The notes under the pieces were generated by a model that saw only the letters and a program-made list of their open reading frames with translations, had not been told where the DNA came from and searched no databases. Below are positions 43,201 through 56,700 of a DNA stretch of 64,000 nucleotides, piece by piece. Source of the DNA: Equus caballus (lineage: Eukaryota; Chordata; Mammalia; Perissodactyla; Equidae); assembly GCF_041296265.1 (NCBI RefSeq), contig NC_091684.1:104934501-104998500 (forward strand), given 5' to 3'. A program made the translations under genes and the position numbers. Within the stretch, counting starts at the first letter, position 1. Each line of letters begins with the position of its first letter.

Positions 43201-46200
43201 ATCTTCCTCTCCCGGGCACTGTCGGTGATGCACTGAAGGGGAAGGCGGCGTGTGAGGCGAGCGAGTTCAGGGCAGCAGGCAGGACAGCAGCCCGAGGATC
43301 CTGCCAGGACTGCTGGCCAGCCTCCTTAGCGGACAGCAGATCTATCCACCGTCGGAAGCCATGGCACATCACGTGCGTTCTGGAGAGAGCCCACACTGCT
43401 AATCTGGTATGTGGGCACCGAGGTCCCTGGTTGACAGGGTCTCCTCGCTGTGCCTCCTCCCTGCCTACCCCCTGGCCCTCACCCAGGCCTCAAGAAGCAT
43501 GACCGCACGTCCTGCTCCTCTGGCATCCTTTCGCCCATGCTCCCAGGAAGCCCTGGCTGAGTGAGGTTCTGAGTGGAGGGGCAGGAAGGGGCCTGCAGTG
43601 AGTGCCCACATTGCCTGGGGCTTCCTAGTCTCTCTGCCCGAGGGTGTCCTCTGTAAGAGCCCTGAGCGTTAAAGCCCCCGAGGGACCCTCCACCACTAGG
43701 GAGGCACAGGGGTGGTGACAAACATCCCAGCAGGACAACTCGAAGATGCGCTCCACACCCCTCTCAAGGCCCCAGGGGCCCCAGGAGGGCCAGCTCACTG
43801 ACACACCCTTTCTGGCTTGGCTCCCTCCTTTTCTCTTTCCAACTCCCTCAGGCCACCTCCTGGGATCACCCACCAGATCAACTGCTGGCACTCACATCCC
43901 TGCCTCAAGGTCTGTTTTGGGAGGAGCATTATGCTGGAAGGAATAAAGGACTATTTCCCCATGGCCTGGCCATTTGGTCACTCGATAACTAAATAAGGAG
44001 CTCACAGCCAAGTGGAGTAGAGGCACGAGGCAACAGACAATTACAAAGGCATGTGAGTGCCGGGAGGGGGACATGGCTGCTCTGCGGGACAGGTCTGAAG
44101 GCGTCCCCACATTCACGGTCACACTTAACCCAGCAGGACATGCAGGCCTGAGCTTTTGCCCTCATGTTCAAGATGAGAGAACAGACTTGGGGAAGCCAGG
44201 TGATGCCCGTGTGGTATCTTCCACCCTGCAGCAGGCAGTGGTCCTCACCGCTCCGGGCCGAGGCGTGGGCACTGCGTGGGTCACCGTGTACCACTGCTGC
44301 GTCTCACGGTTCACCTCCTTGTAGAGGCCATTGAAGGCCCTCTGCACATCCTTCATAGTGAAGACACAGACGGCAGAGCCCTCTGTGGTCCCCCTGTGCC
44401 TACAAAGGAAATGGCTACATTAACTCAAGAGCCCTGGAGCTCAGGATGAGGCCTCCTGGGCGCAAAGGCCAGCTCCTGGGCCCCAGGCACAGCTGCCCCT
44501 CACCCTCCCATCCCCATCGAGGTCCTGGGGCCCTACCACTGGGATGTGAAGACCCCGTAGAAAAGGGTGTCATGCCACTCCTGGGGGCTGGGGCTCAGTG
44601 TGAAGACGTCCTGCAGCACGTTGAACGGGAAGCCGTCGTCAGGCCGCGAGCACAGCAGCTGGGCCTTCAGGAAGGATGTCCAGCGCTGCTGTAGGACCCG
44701 CTCGCCGCCCTCGTCACCCTGGGGGAGGGAGAGAGAGGCTGGGCCCGGGCTCAAGTCGGGCCAGGGTGGCAGGCTCGGTGCCCCGCACGGTTCCCTCCCC
44801 AGTGGCAGCTGAGACAGACACCAGGAAGGAAGGGCAAGCCAAAGCCAGGACTGAGTTCCAAGTAGAATCCAGAAGCCTTGCAGGTGGCATAGGGGTGCCA
44901 CCCCAGGAGAGCGCTCTCCTTACTGCGGACGGCCAGAGAAAAGCAGGAGGGAAGTCTGTCTACAAGCACGGAAAGACGTCACGACTCGCTGGTGAGCAGA
45001 AGGGGAGGCTAAAGTACTGCGTTACAGTACAACTCTTGTTTGTAAATAGTTTTTAAGTAATATAAACACATATATATTTATACATACGCAACAAAAAAGA
45101 CTAGCGAGGAACATTCTAAAACGTTAACAGTGTCACTTCTTGTGGTGGGGCGGCAGGATCATAACACTAATAGTAACATTTAGTTGTTGTCTACCACGTT
45201 TCTAGAAGCTTGACGTGCATTAATTTAATCCGTGTAACAACTCTGAGGGAAGGTTTGTTATTATTGTCACCGGACAGATGAGGAAGCTGGACCTGAGGGG
45301 AAAGGACTTGCCTAAGATCACACAACCAGCCGGGCTCCAGACTCTATGCTTTAATCACAACGCTATATGCCTCTTTATCTTACAAGAGATTTTTCTGTGT
45401 ACTTTTCTGTACTTTCACATTTTTTAAATAAGAAAAAAGGATGAGCTATTTTAACTTAAGAAGAGAGAAAGAGAAGCCGTTAGCCAAGCTGATCCCCTGG
45501 AGGACAGGAAAAGGCCATGGGGCTGGGGGTAAGGGGGGCCCTCCTGGCATTTCCTGATCCAGTACCTGGGGAGCCCTGGGGGGTCTCTGGGTGACCCGGC
45601 CCCTCACCTTGCAGATGCGGGCGATGCGGGACACGATGGTGTTCTCAAAGAACTCAAACTCCTGGCCAGTCTCGCTGAAGAAGAAGTAGATCTTGTCGTC
45701 ATCCCCTTGCGAGCTGCCCAGGCTCTCAGGAATATGGGCCGAGGCCACAAAGGCTGGGTCTGTGGGGGCCCATGGGGAGCGCAGAGTCAGCCCAGGAACT
45801 GGACAGGCAGACTCTGCTCTCAGGCCCTGCGGGGGAGGGCGCCCCCTCCCTAGGGCTCCTGGGACGGTCACTGGGTGGGTGGAGGGAGGACTTCACCCTG
45901 TAGCCAGTTGAGGGAGCTCTCGGTCTTGGTCGGGCGGTGGCTTTGGCTCCGGGAGATGGCCGGGTCATTCCCCTGGAAGCTGCTGACTGTTCCAGTGTAG
46001 AGCTCGCCATCTGCCAAGACAACATTCCCATGGGAATGGCACCCTCTCCCCGCTCAGGGCCCGGAGTGACCCCAGTGCTGCCCATCTCGCTTGAAGTGGG
46101 CAGAGAAGGAAGTGGGAGCCGGGAAAAGCCAAAACCAAGGGCAGCCCGGGGTCACTCCACAGCCCCTGGGAAGCAGCGCAGCGTGGGTGTACCCGCTCAG

Positions 46201-49200
46201 GCCTGGGGCCCACCCTGCCCACCCAACATGGAGCCTCAGTGAGCCCACCCTGCCACCCTGCCCCCAGCACTCACCAACCACCAGGGCCGTGGACTTAAAA
46301 TTGGGGTCGAAGGGACAACGGCCCTTGCCGTCTTCCAGGAGGATGTTCCCCGCCTCGTCCCGGGCCGGGGTGAAGTTCTCCACGTTCTGCAGGGGGGCAG
46401 ACAGGCGAGCTCAGGGCCACAGCAGGCAATGAGTGGGCTAAGCAGGAAAGGAGGGAGGCGTGCCAGAGAGAACGGAGGTGTTGGGCCGGCCATCTCACTC
46501 CAGCACCCAGGGCACGGTGCTGGCACCCTCTGGCGTGGGCACTATTAGCCCCAGTGCGCAGAGAAGAGACGAGGCTTAGAAGGGTGTGTGGCCCACGAAG
46601 GGGCAGTGACATGACTCCATTGCTGGTGCTCCAACCCACAGCTTCAGAAGGCGGCCCTTCGCTCCGGTGCGTGTAGGGCATAAAGGCAGGGTGGTGTATG
46701 TTGAGGAGAGGGTGTGCGGGGTGGGCTGGCGGGAACTGGTGAGAGCAGGGGAGGGAGCTGGAGGCAGCAGGAGTCTTGGGTCAGTCAGGATCTCCTTCCC
46801 CTGCAGGGCAACCTGGCCATCAGGGCCGGGCCAGGGCCCTCGGAGCCCACTGCTGCCAGGAAGCCTCCTGGGCCCCGCCCTTCACCAGGGCTCGGGGCTA
46901 GAGAACAGCGCCCTGGGGCAGAAAGCAGGGCAGCTCCAGGCTGGCCGCAGGGAGCCCGAGGCCGAGGAGGGGCACTCACGATGTAGGTGCACACGGGACT
47001 GAAGGCCGCTGTGCCGCAGGCGAACAGGTGGCTGCTGTTGAGTGGCAGGAGGATCTTGATGTAGTTTTGACAGTCACGCTGGGGAGGGAGGGAGGAGGAT
47101 GTCAGCTCAAGCACGCCACCGGGGGCACCGCTGAGCTCGACCCAAGGCCAGTCTTGGGCGTGCGGCCTCTGCTCTTGGGCACTTAAGTCCGGGAACAAAT
47201 GAGAAGCCAGGAGCCTGCCGGAGCGGAGTAGATGGGGGACCACAGAGTGTGTGCAGGACGGAGACCTCGGGGTTCAGCCAGCTCTGTCGTTGGCAAACTT
47301 CTCTTCAGTCTGGGGGTGAAGGCACAGAATCCCTCCCCCTTGGGCTGTCTGGCCCCATGAGGGTCCTCTTCAGGTCCTCGGTGACCACAAGTCCCTCCCA
47401 ACCCAGCTGGGGAGGAAGCCCCACCCAGAGCAGGCGGGAATGCAGGGCCCTGAGCCCTGGGCCCCACACTCCTGTATCACCTCTGCGAGGGTGTCTCACG
47501 GGCATCTCCAACCGAGCTTCTGACTGTCCCCCAAAATCTCCTCCGAAATCTTTCCCTTTTCATTAATGACAGCGCCATCTTCCCAGTTGCTGGGGCCCCA
47601 AACCTCACAGTCAGCCTCGACTCCTCATCTCTCACTTCCCCCATTTTCCATCAGGAAATCCCAGTGGCCCTATCTTCAAAATACCTCCAGAATCCAACCA
47701 GTTCTCTCCCCCTTTATGGTCCCACCCTGATCTGAGCCACCATCACCTCCCGCCCCTCACTGGTCTCCCTCCCTCGGTCCTCACCCCCCAGAGGCTGCGC
47801 TCCACCACGGCGGCCAGAGGGACCCTTTTAAAACACACGCCACACCATGCCACCCTCTGCTCAGCCCTCTCCCAGTGGACCCCCAAGTACGTCACTCAGA
47901 GTGAAACCCAGAGTCCTGCTCCTCCAGGAAACCCACGGTCAACTCCCTCACCGCCTTCCAGTCTTCGCTCAGATGCCACTTTTTTAATGAACTGTAACCC
48001 GACAACCTTTTAAACGGACTGATCTTTGCCTGTTGTTCTTCCTTCTTTCTCACAATTATACCTCCAGTGTGTAAAAGCACCTGGGCACAGAGCAGGTGAT
48101 CAATAAGTGTGCGCTGAGTCTCAGAAGTCAGGGGCAGTCAGGAGTCGACCTGCGTCCTGACCCCAAGTCTGGCGCTCTTTTGCCCTCACCTTAGCCACCA
48201 CCTGCTGCATACAGGACCAGGGGGTCCCTGGGGATGGTGGGGAGTCCTCCAGAGAACCCCAGGCTGGACCAGACCCCACCGAGTGGTCTGGCCAAAACCA
48301 AACCAGAATCTGTCAGACTGGCCATGACAGGCAGCCCCGAGCGGGATTCAACCCCACCCCACCAGTCGCTGGTCATGCTGGGTGCTGGCCTCCATGTGGC
48401 TCTTAGCACGTACCAGGTGCCTTATCCTGTTAGTTCAGTGAATCCTCAGGGTAAGCCCATCGAGGTAGGCCTCATGCTCCCCACTTTACAGGTGGGGATA
48501 CTAAGGCTCAGAGAGGCAGAGCGACTTGTCCAAGGTCAGAGAGATAATAAGTATAGGGCTGAGATCCAGACGCAAGTGTGGCCATCGCAAAAGCCTATGC
48601 TCTTTCCATCACAGCTGGCTGCAGCTGCCCCACCCTCCTGCCTCCGACCCGGGTCCCAGTCTACCACCCTCCATCCCTCCTTTGGCCCAGGTCGCCTCCA
48701 GGTGCTGGCTCACCTGTGGGTCCTTGCCCTTGAAGCTGCACTGCTGTTTCCTGTCTGCATCTGCGCTCCACAGGAGCTGGGAAGGAGAAGAGGAAGGTCA
48801 GTGAGCAAGTAGGATGGAGGACACGCCGGGCCTCTCCTCTCCCCTCTCCTGTCTGCAGCATCCTCAGACCCAGAAGACCAATCCTCCTGTCCATCTTCCC
48901 CTCTGCCATCCTCTGCCCAGCCTAGCCAGCCCCGGGCATCATCTCTCACCTCCTGGTACCCTCCGTCTGGCAGGAAGCTGACGCTGCTGTTGAGCGCAAA
49001 GAGGGCCTCTCGGGCACCCACATACAGGGTCTCACCATCCTTGCTCAGCAGAAGGGCCGTGTAGTTGGAAATGTTTTCAGCTTCAAATCTGAGAAATGGC
49101 CGCTCTTCAGAGTCTGGGGAGAGGAAGATAGACATTACCTGGGGGCCACCTCTCCCATGAGAACCCTCTCACAGCAACCTCTAGAATGGGCCAATCTGAT

Positions 49201-52200
49201 TGAACGCAGATCAGCAAGGCAGTGGGTGGCAAGGGGCTGGGGACAACGGAATCAGGCTTAATGGGGAGCAGCATTCCTGGACTCTCAAACACTATGTAGG
49301 AAACAAATGCACAAAGATGAATGTGAAAAGACATTAATTAGAGCACCATTCATATTAATGAAAAATTGAAACAACCGAAATGTCCAACCACAGGGGACTG
49401 GGTGTAAATAAATCCTAATACTTCACTTGATGGAATACTATGCAGCTGGTAAAACTGATGTTGTATCAGAAACCCCAGAAAAACAAGCAAACAAAGTTAT
49501 ATAAGAAAGGCATGGTCAAAATAGGAAGTGAGCTAAAATATGAAGAGATGGTGTTTGAGCACATAACAGAATATTAGAAAGTACATTTATCACTCTCCTT
49601 TGAGCGGCACTAGACCCACAGAGAGGGACTTGCAAGGACAGCCCACTCCTTGGCCCGACACGATTTACACTGGCAGAAGAATGCAAACACAGGGCACTAG
49701 TCTTCAACTCTTAACACCACCACACAGTCACTCATGGAAGACTGATGGGTATTAAACAGGATGTAAATGTTATCATCCTTGACCTCAGAACCTTGAATGT
49801 ACAAGACAGACACAGTGATGCAGGGGGTGGGGGAGTTAAGGAAACAGGGGACTCTCTCTAACTTCCTCTGAAAGCAGGTGGCCACAAGATACTGTCAATG
49901 GTCAATGGAACAAGAAACTAAGCTTTTGGTGTACTAAACTGTGACCAAATATAGTGGCTGAAAATGTTAGGAGGGGTGGGGAATGGTGATGGATGTGATG
50001 GAAAGCCTTATTTTTCTCAGTAGCAAATCAGTAAGTCAGATAATCCAAGAAACAGTGGTATAAGCATTTTTCCTAAATATACAGAGGAAACCACTATTTA
50101 GCAAGAAGTCTAAATGATTAAAAGTTGCCCCTTTTAACCAGGCCTGGGTTGGGGAAACTGAGGCAGTTGTTGCTTTTCATAATAAGTCCTTCTATACTTT
50201 AAAAAAAAAAATTATGTGCATGTATCATTGATAGAAATTTTAAATATCTTTCTTGTTGTAATAACAAGGAAAGATACTAATTATCTACTGCTAAGTGAAA
50301 ATGAAGGTTATAAAATAGTATGTACAGTTAGAGTCTATTTTTTGTGGGAAAAATACAAGCATAGAGAAAAAAAAGCCGTGGGGCCAGCCTGGTGGTGTAG
50401 TGGTTAAGTTTGCGCACTCTGCTTGGGCGGCCCAGAGTTCGTGGGTTGGGATCCCAGGCGCGGACCTAGCACCACTTGTCAAGCCACGCTGTGGTGGCAT
50501 CCCACATAAAATAGAGGAAGATGGGCACAGGTGTTAGCTCAGCGACAATTGTCCTCAAGCAAAAAGAGGAAAATTGGCAACAGATGTTAGCTCAGGGCCA
50601 ATCTTCCTCACGAAAAACATAAAAGAAAAAAATATCCAGAAAGATGAATGACAAAATGCTGAAAAGTGGTATCCCTGGAGGGATTTGAGGTGGTTTTTTT
50701 CCCTTTTCATTTGTTATCATTTTTGGATTCTACAGTTTATACTCATGTAATGCTAAAGAAATAAATTAGAGAGGTGGAGAGGAAGAAGAAAAAAATAAAC
50801 ACACACAGATCTATCTACCAGGGTACTGTTTGTGCTTTGAGTGACTAATGGGTTTGGAGAGAAATTATTTTAAAAATTCTAAGCAGCTGATAAAGAAAGA
50901 AAAACAAGCAGAAAGCAGCACGTTGCAACCTCAGGCACCTCTGACTGACCAGGGAGTGACCACCACGCACACAAACAGGCTCATGAAGCTGAGGAAGCAG
51001 AAAGTGCCACATGCCAACAACGCAGTCGTGAAGGAGGCTCCATGTGTGTTCACACCGTGAGTGTGTTTACATACCCCCGGCCTGGTTCCACAAACGGTGA
51101 GGAAACAAGCAAAGGAAGGTAGTGAAACAGACAGACCAAAGTCAGGAGCAGAGGAAAAAAACAAATCTGAAGAAAACATCTAAACCAGAAGGGAAGGGCA
51201 GAGTCACACGAGCAGGTGATAAGGTCCTCACACAGTTAGCAGAGATGGGCTGCACGATTAGGGCTGAGCCTCCCAGTGGCCAAAGAGAAAAGGGAAAAGA
51301 AGTTACCTTGTCCTTACTGTCTAAGAGGAGGAACACACACCAGCCTTTCTGGGGAAGCTAAGCTTTTTACCCAGCCACTCATGCTCAGGTGGGACTTGCG
51401 GGCAAATGTACCGGGATATGGGATGGACAGCATCCCACCAGCAAACAGGATGAGGGAGTTTGCAAGGCATTCCTCACAACGTCTCCTGGTGAGAGAAGGT
51501 GGTGCCATAAAGTGACCAGTGCAGGAATCCACGGGGGAACGTGTGCGGCTCTGCGCTGGGAGGCTTATCACTCTAGAACCAGAGTTAGAACTGGGGCTGT
51601 GCTGGGAATTCACAGGGAAGGTCCTGCCTCATGTCTAGAGCCCAAACTCTGCTCCTGAAACCACACAGGGCAGCTGCGGTTGGAGAAGCCAAGGCCTCTC
51701 TGAACTATAGTCCGGAATCACACTAGACTCTAGGTCTTCTGCCTCAAATTCCCGACTCCTCACCACTTCCTTTTGGCACTCAACACACTGGGAGGCCCAA
51801 GGAAAGTTTCCGGCACTCACCCCCGACCTCTCCTAACCAGGAAATTTCCCAGCACACTGGGGCCCAATTATGTTGCTTGTACTTTGTGCTGATGAGCTCA
51901 TGAGTCTTCTGGAACAAGCAGCCTGACCTTCTGGTGCTCTGTTCCTGGGAAGAACCCCCCACTGGCCCCCACAGGACCTCCTGAGACGGTGCTGAGCTAG
52001 ACACGTTGTGGATTTAACTCCCCACCAGCCCAGATGACCCTCTGAGGCTGGGACTGTGGGATCCCCGTTTACAAGTGAAGAAGTTAGCACCCAGAGAGAC
52101 GAAGCAGTGTCCACACAGCCCACGGTGAAAAGGAGCTCTCCTCCCCAAGCCCGTGCTCTGCCAACGGCAGGACGCAGCAGCGTCGCCCGCCTGCAAGATC

Positions 52201-53686
52201 TAAAGCCCAGAGCTGGCCCGCCCCTGGGGGTTTTGCCACTGCTGACCTGGGAGGGGCCTGGGGAGGTGCGATGTCACAAGCTCCCGGGGGTTCTGAAGGG
52301 GGACGTCCAAGAACCACACGTGGGGAAGAACCGTGTAAACCCTTCTGTAGGGCAGCGTTGACGTCAGTCATCTCACTGAGCTGCAGTTTCCTCATACGTT
52401 TATCATGGGGATAATGAAAAAATAAAACCCACAGGGGTCTCCCGAGGAGTCACTGAGACCAGGGCCACTGCTACTGCAGTTTCCCCCTTATTTTTCTGAA
52501 AGCGGGGGCTGGTTCAAATCTGCCAATGCTTATCTGTCTGCAGAGGAGGGATGTTGCCACCCCAGGCGGTCGGGTCTGTCAGTCCGGACAGGTTGGAATC
52601 TGTCCAGATACAGAAAGGCCCAAAGGTCAGAGATAAGCCAAGTCCAGGAGGCAGCTCAGCCCACTCAGGCCTGGGAGGGGGTGGAAATCTGGGAGGACAG
52701 AGCACAGCCGGGCTGGGGGGCAGCCAGGGTGCCAGCCGCCCATCCCTGGTCCAGCCCAGCCCTCCAAACAAGCGAGCTGCTCAAGAACCCCCCATCTCCT
52801 CCTGTCACATTGGGAGTACAGTCAGTGAAACGGCAGAGGGATAGAAAACGCCTCACAGAAGTGGGCGAGGGGCCCCTTACGCCACACATTCCCATTCTGG
52901 GGAGTCCCCTCTTTCATCCCTCTACCCTGAGCTGCTCAGACCCAGAGCCGTGGCGTCCTGAAGGCCTTGCGCCCCACGATCCCCTTGCCCTGTGGACCTC
53001 ACCGGCACTAGTCAGCGGGGCTGACTTCCCAACTAGCATTCTCAACGAGACAGAGTCAGAGTGCAGACTCTAGAGTCAGAGACCCAGGTTCAAATCCTGG
53101 GTCTGCCACTTACTAGCTGTTTGTCATCAGGACAAGCCAATTAACATCTTGGAGCCTCACTTTCCTTATCTGTGAAAGGGTGATAATGGCACCTTGCCTC
53201 ACAGGCTTGTTAGGAGGAGAAACGAGATTACGTATGTAAATAATAATATACATAATAACTCACATTTACTGAGAGCCTTACTCAAAACAACTGTGCACAC
53301 GTTAGCACAGTGTTGGCATGGTGTCTGGCACGCGATCAAAACTCAAGTGGATCAAAAATAAAATCCAAAAGCCCTGTAGGAAATCCAGGCCAGTGAGAGC
53401 CGCCGAGGAGCATACAGGGCTGCCTGGAAGAACAGGGTCCCCTCGTCCTCATGGTTAAAAAGCCCCTTCTGGGCGATGTGAACTCAGGCCCGGGGGTCAC
53501 GCAGGGTCTCATGGCCAACCAGAGGGCATCAGCTCAGAGGCAGGGCGGGTGTCAGGCACGTGCGCTGTGCGTGAGCTGGTCCCTGCTGAGTGGTGTTCCG
53601 AGTGGCGCTCCTGCGTGCGCACCCAGGTGCCTGGGGTCGTCTCCAGTCACTGCACATACGTCTGTGCGGGCCCTGCCTGAGCTTGC

Positions 53687-53726
<40 letters not shown>

Positions 53727-56700
53727 CCTACTGCAGGGCCTGCCCGTGCTTGTGTGTTTGCTCTGGGGTGCTATTTGTGCAGAAGTGACTGGGAGGGCAT
53801 GTTTGTGCACTCTGTTCCCTGGGAGTGCTGTCTCCCCTCAGGGTCAGTCTTAGCTTCTTGCTGTTCTGTGAGGCTCACGTGGCAAAGAGGGTGTCTCGTG
53901 GGGGCTCCCGGGCTGCCTGTGCCGCTCAGACATCCTGCACATCCACTACCCGCCAGGCGGGTGAGCGCCAGACGGAGAAAGCCAGGCTGCCTGAGGCTGT
54001 GGCCGCTTCTCCCAGGAGCGATGAAACCTGTCCATCCTGGACAGGCCTGAGCTGGTGGCGTCTACAGATCTCCAAGAAGGCAGGGCAGGGGCTGGCCTGG
54101 GGCTGTCAGGAGCCAAGCCTCCTCCGAGAGGGCATGTTGGGTTGGCCATGTCGGAGCCACTGCAGGGCCACACGCCCCCACCCCCGGGGCCTGGGGCTCC
54201 CAGCAGGAAGTGATGCGGCAACAACTCAGCCCCCAGCCTCACCTAGAGCTTCGCCCCTTCCCTGTGACTCAGCAGGAAGCTTGGAGCTCTCTGAGGTGAG
54301 ACAGGAATACGGCTCAGCACCGTCCCCACCCGGGGCAGTCCCCACCCAGGGCAGGCCAGCCAGAGAGCTGCAGCAGCTGTGACTCAGAGCCGCACCCCAC
54401 CTTTCTCCACCGTGGCTGCCAGCGCTCCAGCAGACGCTGACCTGGCCCTGACGTCCCACCCTCCACAGGCCCCAGCAGGATTAGGCCAGAAAACAGCAGC
54501 TTCCCCGTGCAGTCCGAGCCAGGAAGGTGCCCCCACTGGGGAAGGCAGCCAGCTGCCCCTCAGCTCAAATCACAAAGTCCCCAGAGAGGGCTCTGGGCCC
54601 GGGACAAGTCCCTGGGAGCCTCCCCAGGAGGCCCTGTTGGGGCACCTCTTCCCTAGGGAGTCACACAGGACCCTTGGACCCACTTGTACCAGCAGGAGCA
54701 CCACTTCCAGGATGAGTGCTGACTCAGCAGCAAACCAGGGCACAGCAGCTGACCTGGCCGCACACCCTCCCTCCTTGCCGCCCAAGTACTGGGGAGGGGC
54801 AGGCTGAAGGGCCGGAAGCGGCTGGCCAAATCCTGCCACCACCAGTCCAATGCCAGGCCAGAGTCCCCAGGAACTCACGGCAGGGGATGGTGGGGGATGA
54901 GGGTCTGTGTGCCAGAAGTCCTCCCCATGGACTAAGGGAACCAAGAAAGGCAAGAAGGCAAGGGACCCCAGCACAGAAGCATCCAGTATTCCTGGGGCAG
55001 GCACCCTCAGGGAAGCCTGCCTCCCAGCTGGCCGCTGCCACGGCCCCAAGCCCCAAGCGAGCAGGCCAGGAGGCCCTGCCAGAATCACCAGGTGTCCCCC
55101 AGCCCCTCACAGAACCTCTCCCTTGTGCCCATCTGGCCAGCAGACCCTTAACCTGGGACGTGTCACGAGCTGCCATCACCTTGGGAACCTGACCTCCAGC
55201 CACACCTCCCAGGACCAAGGTCAGCTCCCCTGGCCCTCGGCTCAGGGGCTGGCTGTTCCCAGCGACCACTCTCTCTCTCCGAGGTCTCGGCCCTGGGGTC
55301 CACCTCCTTGTCTCACAGAGGTCCCTCCTTTGTCTGAGGAAATTGGGGCCATGGGCATAAACAACCTCAACTTCCTGTCAGCCCCCCATCTCCTCAGAGA
55401 GCAAGTCCTATGTCATTCACCTCCGCCTCCCAGAAAGCAGTATTCTCCTTCAATGCCCATCCTAGAAATTTGTGTGCCTCCCTCCTCCCATCCTCAGCCA
55501 AATTCCTGAAGAGAAGAGCTGCCCGGTGCCGTCTCCACTCCTCACCTCCCACTCGCTCCTCCACTGGGGGTCAGGCCTCGACCAGCCCACGCTCGCCCGG
55601 GCCCAGGCATCGCCTCACTGCCCAAGCCCGGATGCTGAGGGACACGGCCTCGGTGGCACGCGGCCTTGTGGAGGTCCCCTGTCCTCCAGGTGTCTGCCAC
55701 ACCGGTCTCAAGGGTCACTTCACGTCTCCCTCCTGTTCTTCTTGGCCTCCACCCCTGCAAGAGCTACCATGCTGTAGCGCTCACTAAGCACTTCAAATGG
55801 GTCCACGCGGGGAATCCTAGCCAGGCTGCTGTGAGGCAGGTGTCACCACCTGTGTCTTTCAGGCGAGAGAACTGAGGCACACTCGAGCAGCTCGCCCTCG
55901 GTCACCCAGCTGGGAAGAGTGGTGGGGCTGGGATCTGAACCGGGGCCGCCGGCTCTAGGGTCCCGTTATTAGCCACCCTTCAGCCTCTCCAGGGTTTGCT
56001 CCTGAATGTTCTTGCTCCCTGGGGTCTGCCCTTGGGCCACACATTCATGCTCGTTGCTTCAACGATCCCGATGCTGGCAACCCCAGATCTCTTCTCCCAG
56101 TGCCGATCTTGCTCCAGCACACCAGAGCCCCCTCTGCGGAGACCCTCCACGGCTCCTGCCACCGCCGCCTCCTTCCGGACTCACTCCATGCCTGGGGGTC
56201 TTGCCTTTCTGTGTGGCGCCACCGGCCTGGATAAAAACCTGGATGTCACATTTCTCCCTCCCTCTCCCTCAACCACAGAGGACATCTAATCCATCGCCAA
56301 ATCCTGCCCATCTTCCTCCTCAGTATTTCCCAAACTCATTCCCCTCACTATCCCCCCTACCACAGTCCTGAACCCGCCTCCTGGTTCGCCCTCTCCCCGG
56401 GGCCCCTCAAGCTGCTGTGCTGCAGCAGAGGGCTCTGGGGACTCACTGTCCTGTGTGACCCTCAACTGCGCCCCAATGTCCAAGCCCCAAACCCACCAGC
56501 CCCTCCCACAGGCCCTCCCGTTTCAACAGAGGGACACCGGACAGCAAACTGCCACTCAAGGTCCCACCTCCCATCTCCAGGCTTTGCTCAGACAGCCCTC
56601 CTGCCCGGAATGCCCTTCCTTTTGACTGACTCCTACTCATTCTCTGAGACTCAGCTTGGTTTCACCTCCTCCAGGAGCCCTTCCCAAACCCCCAGCTGGG

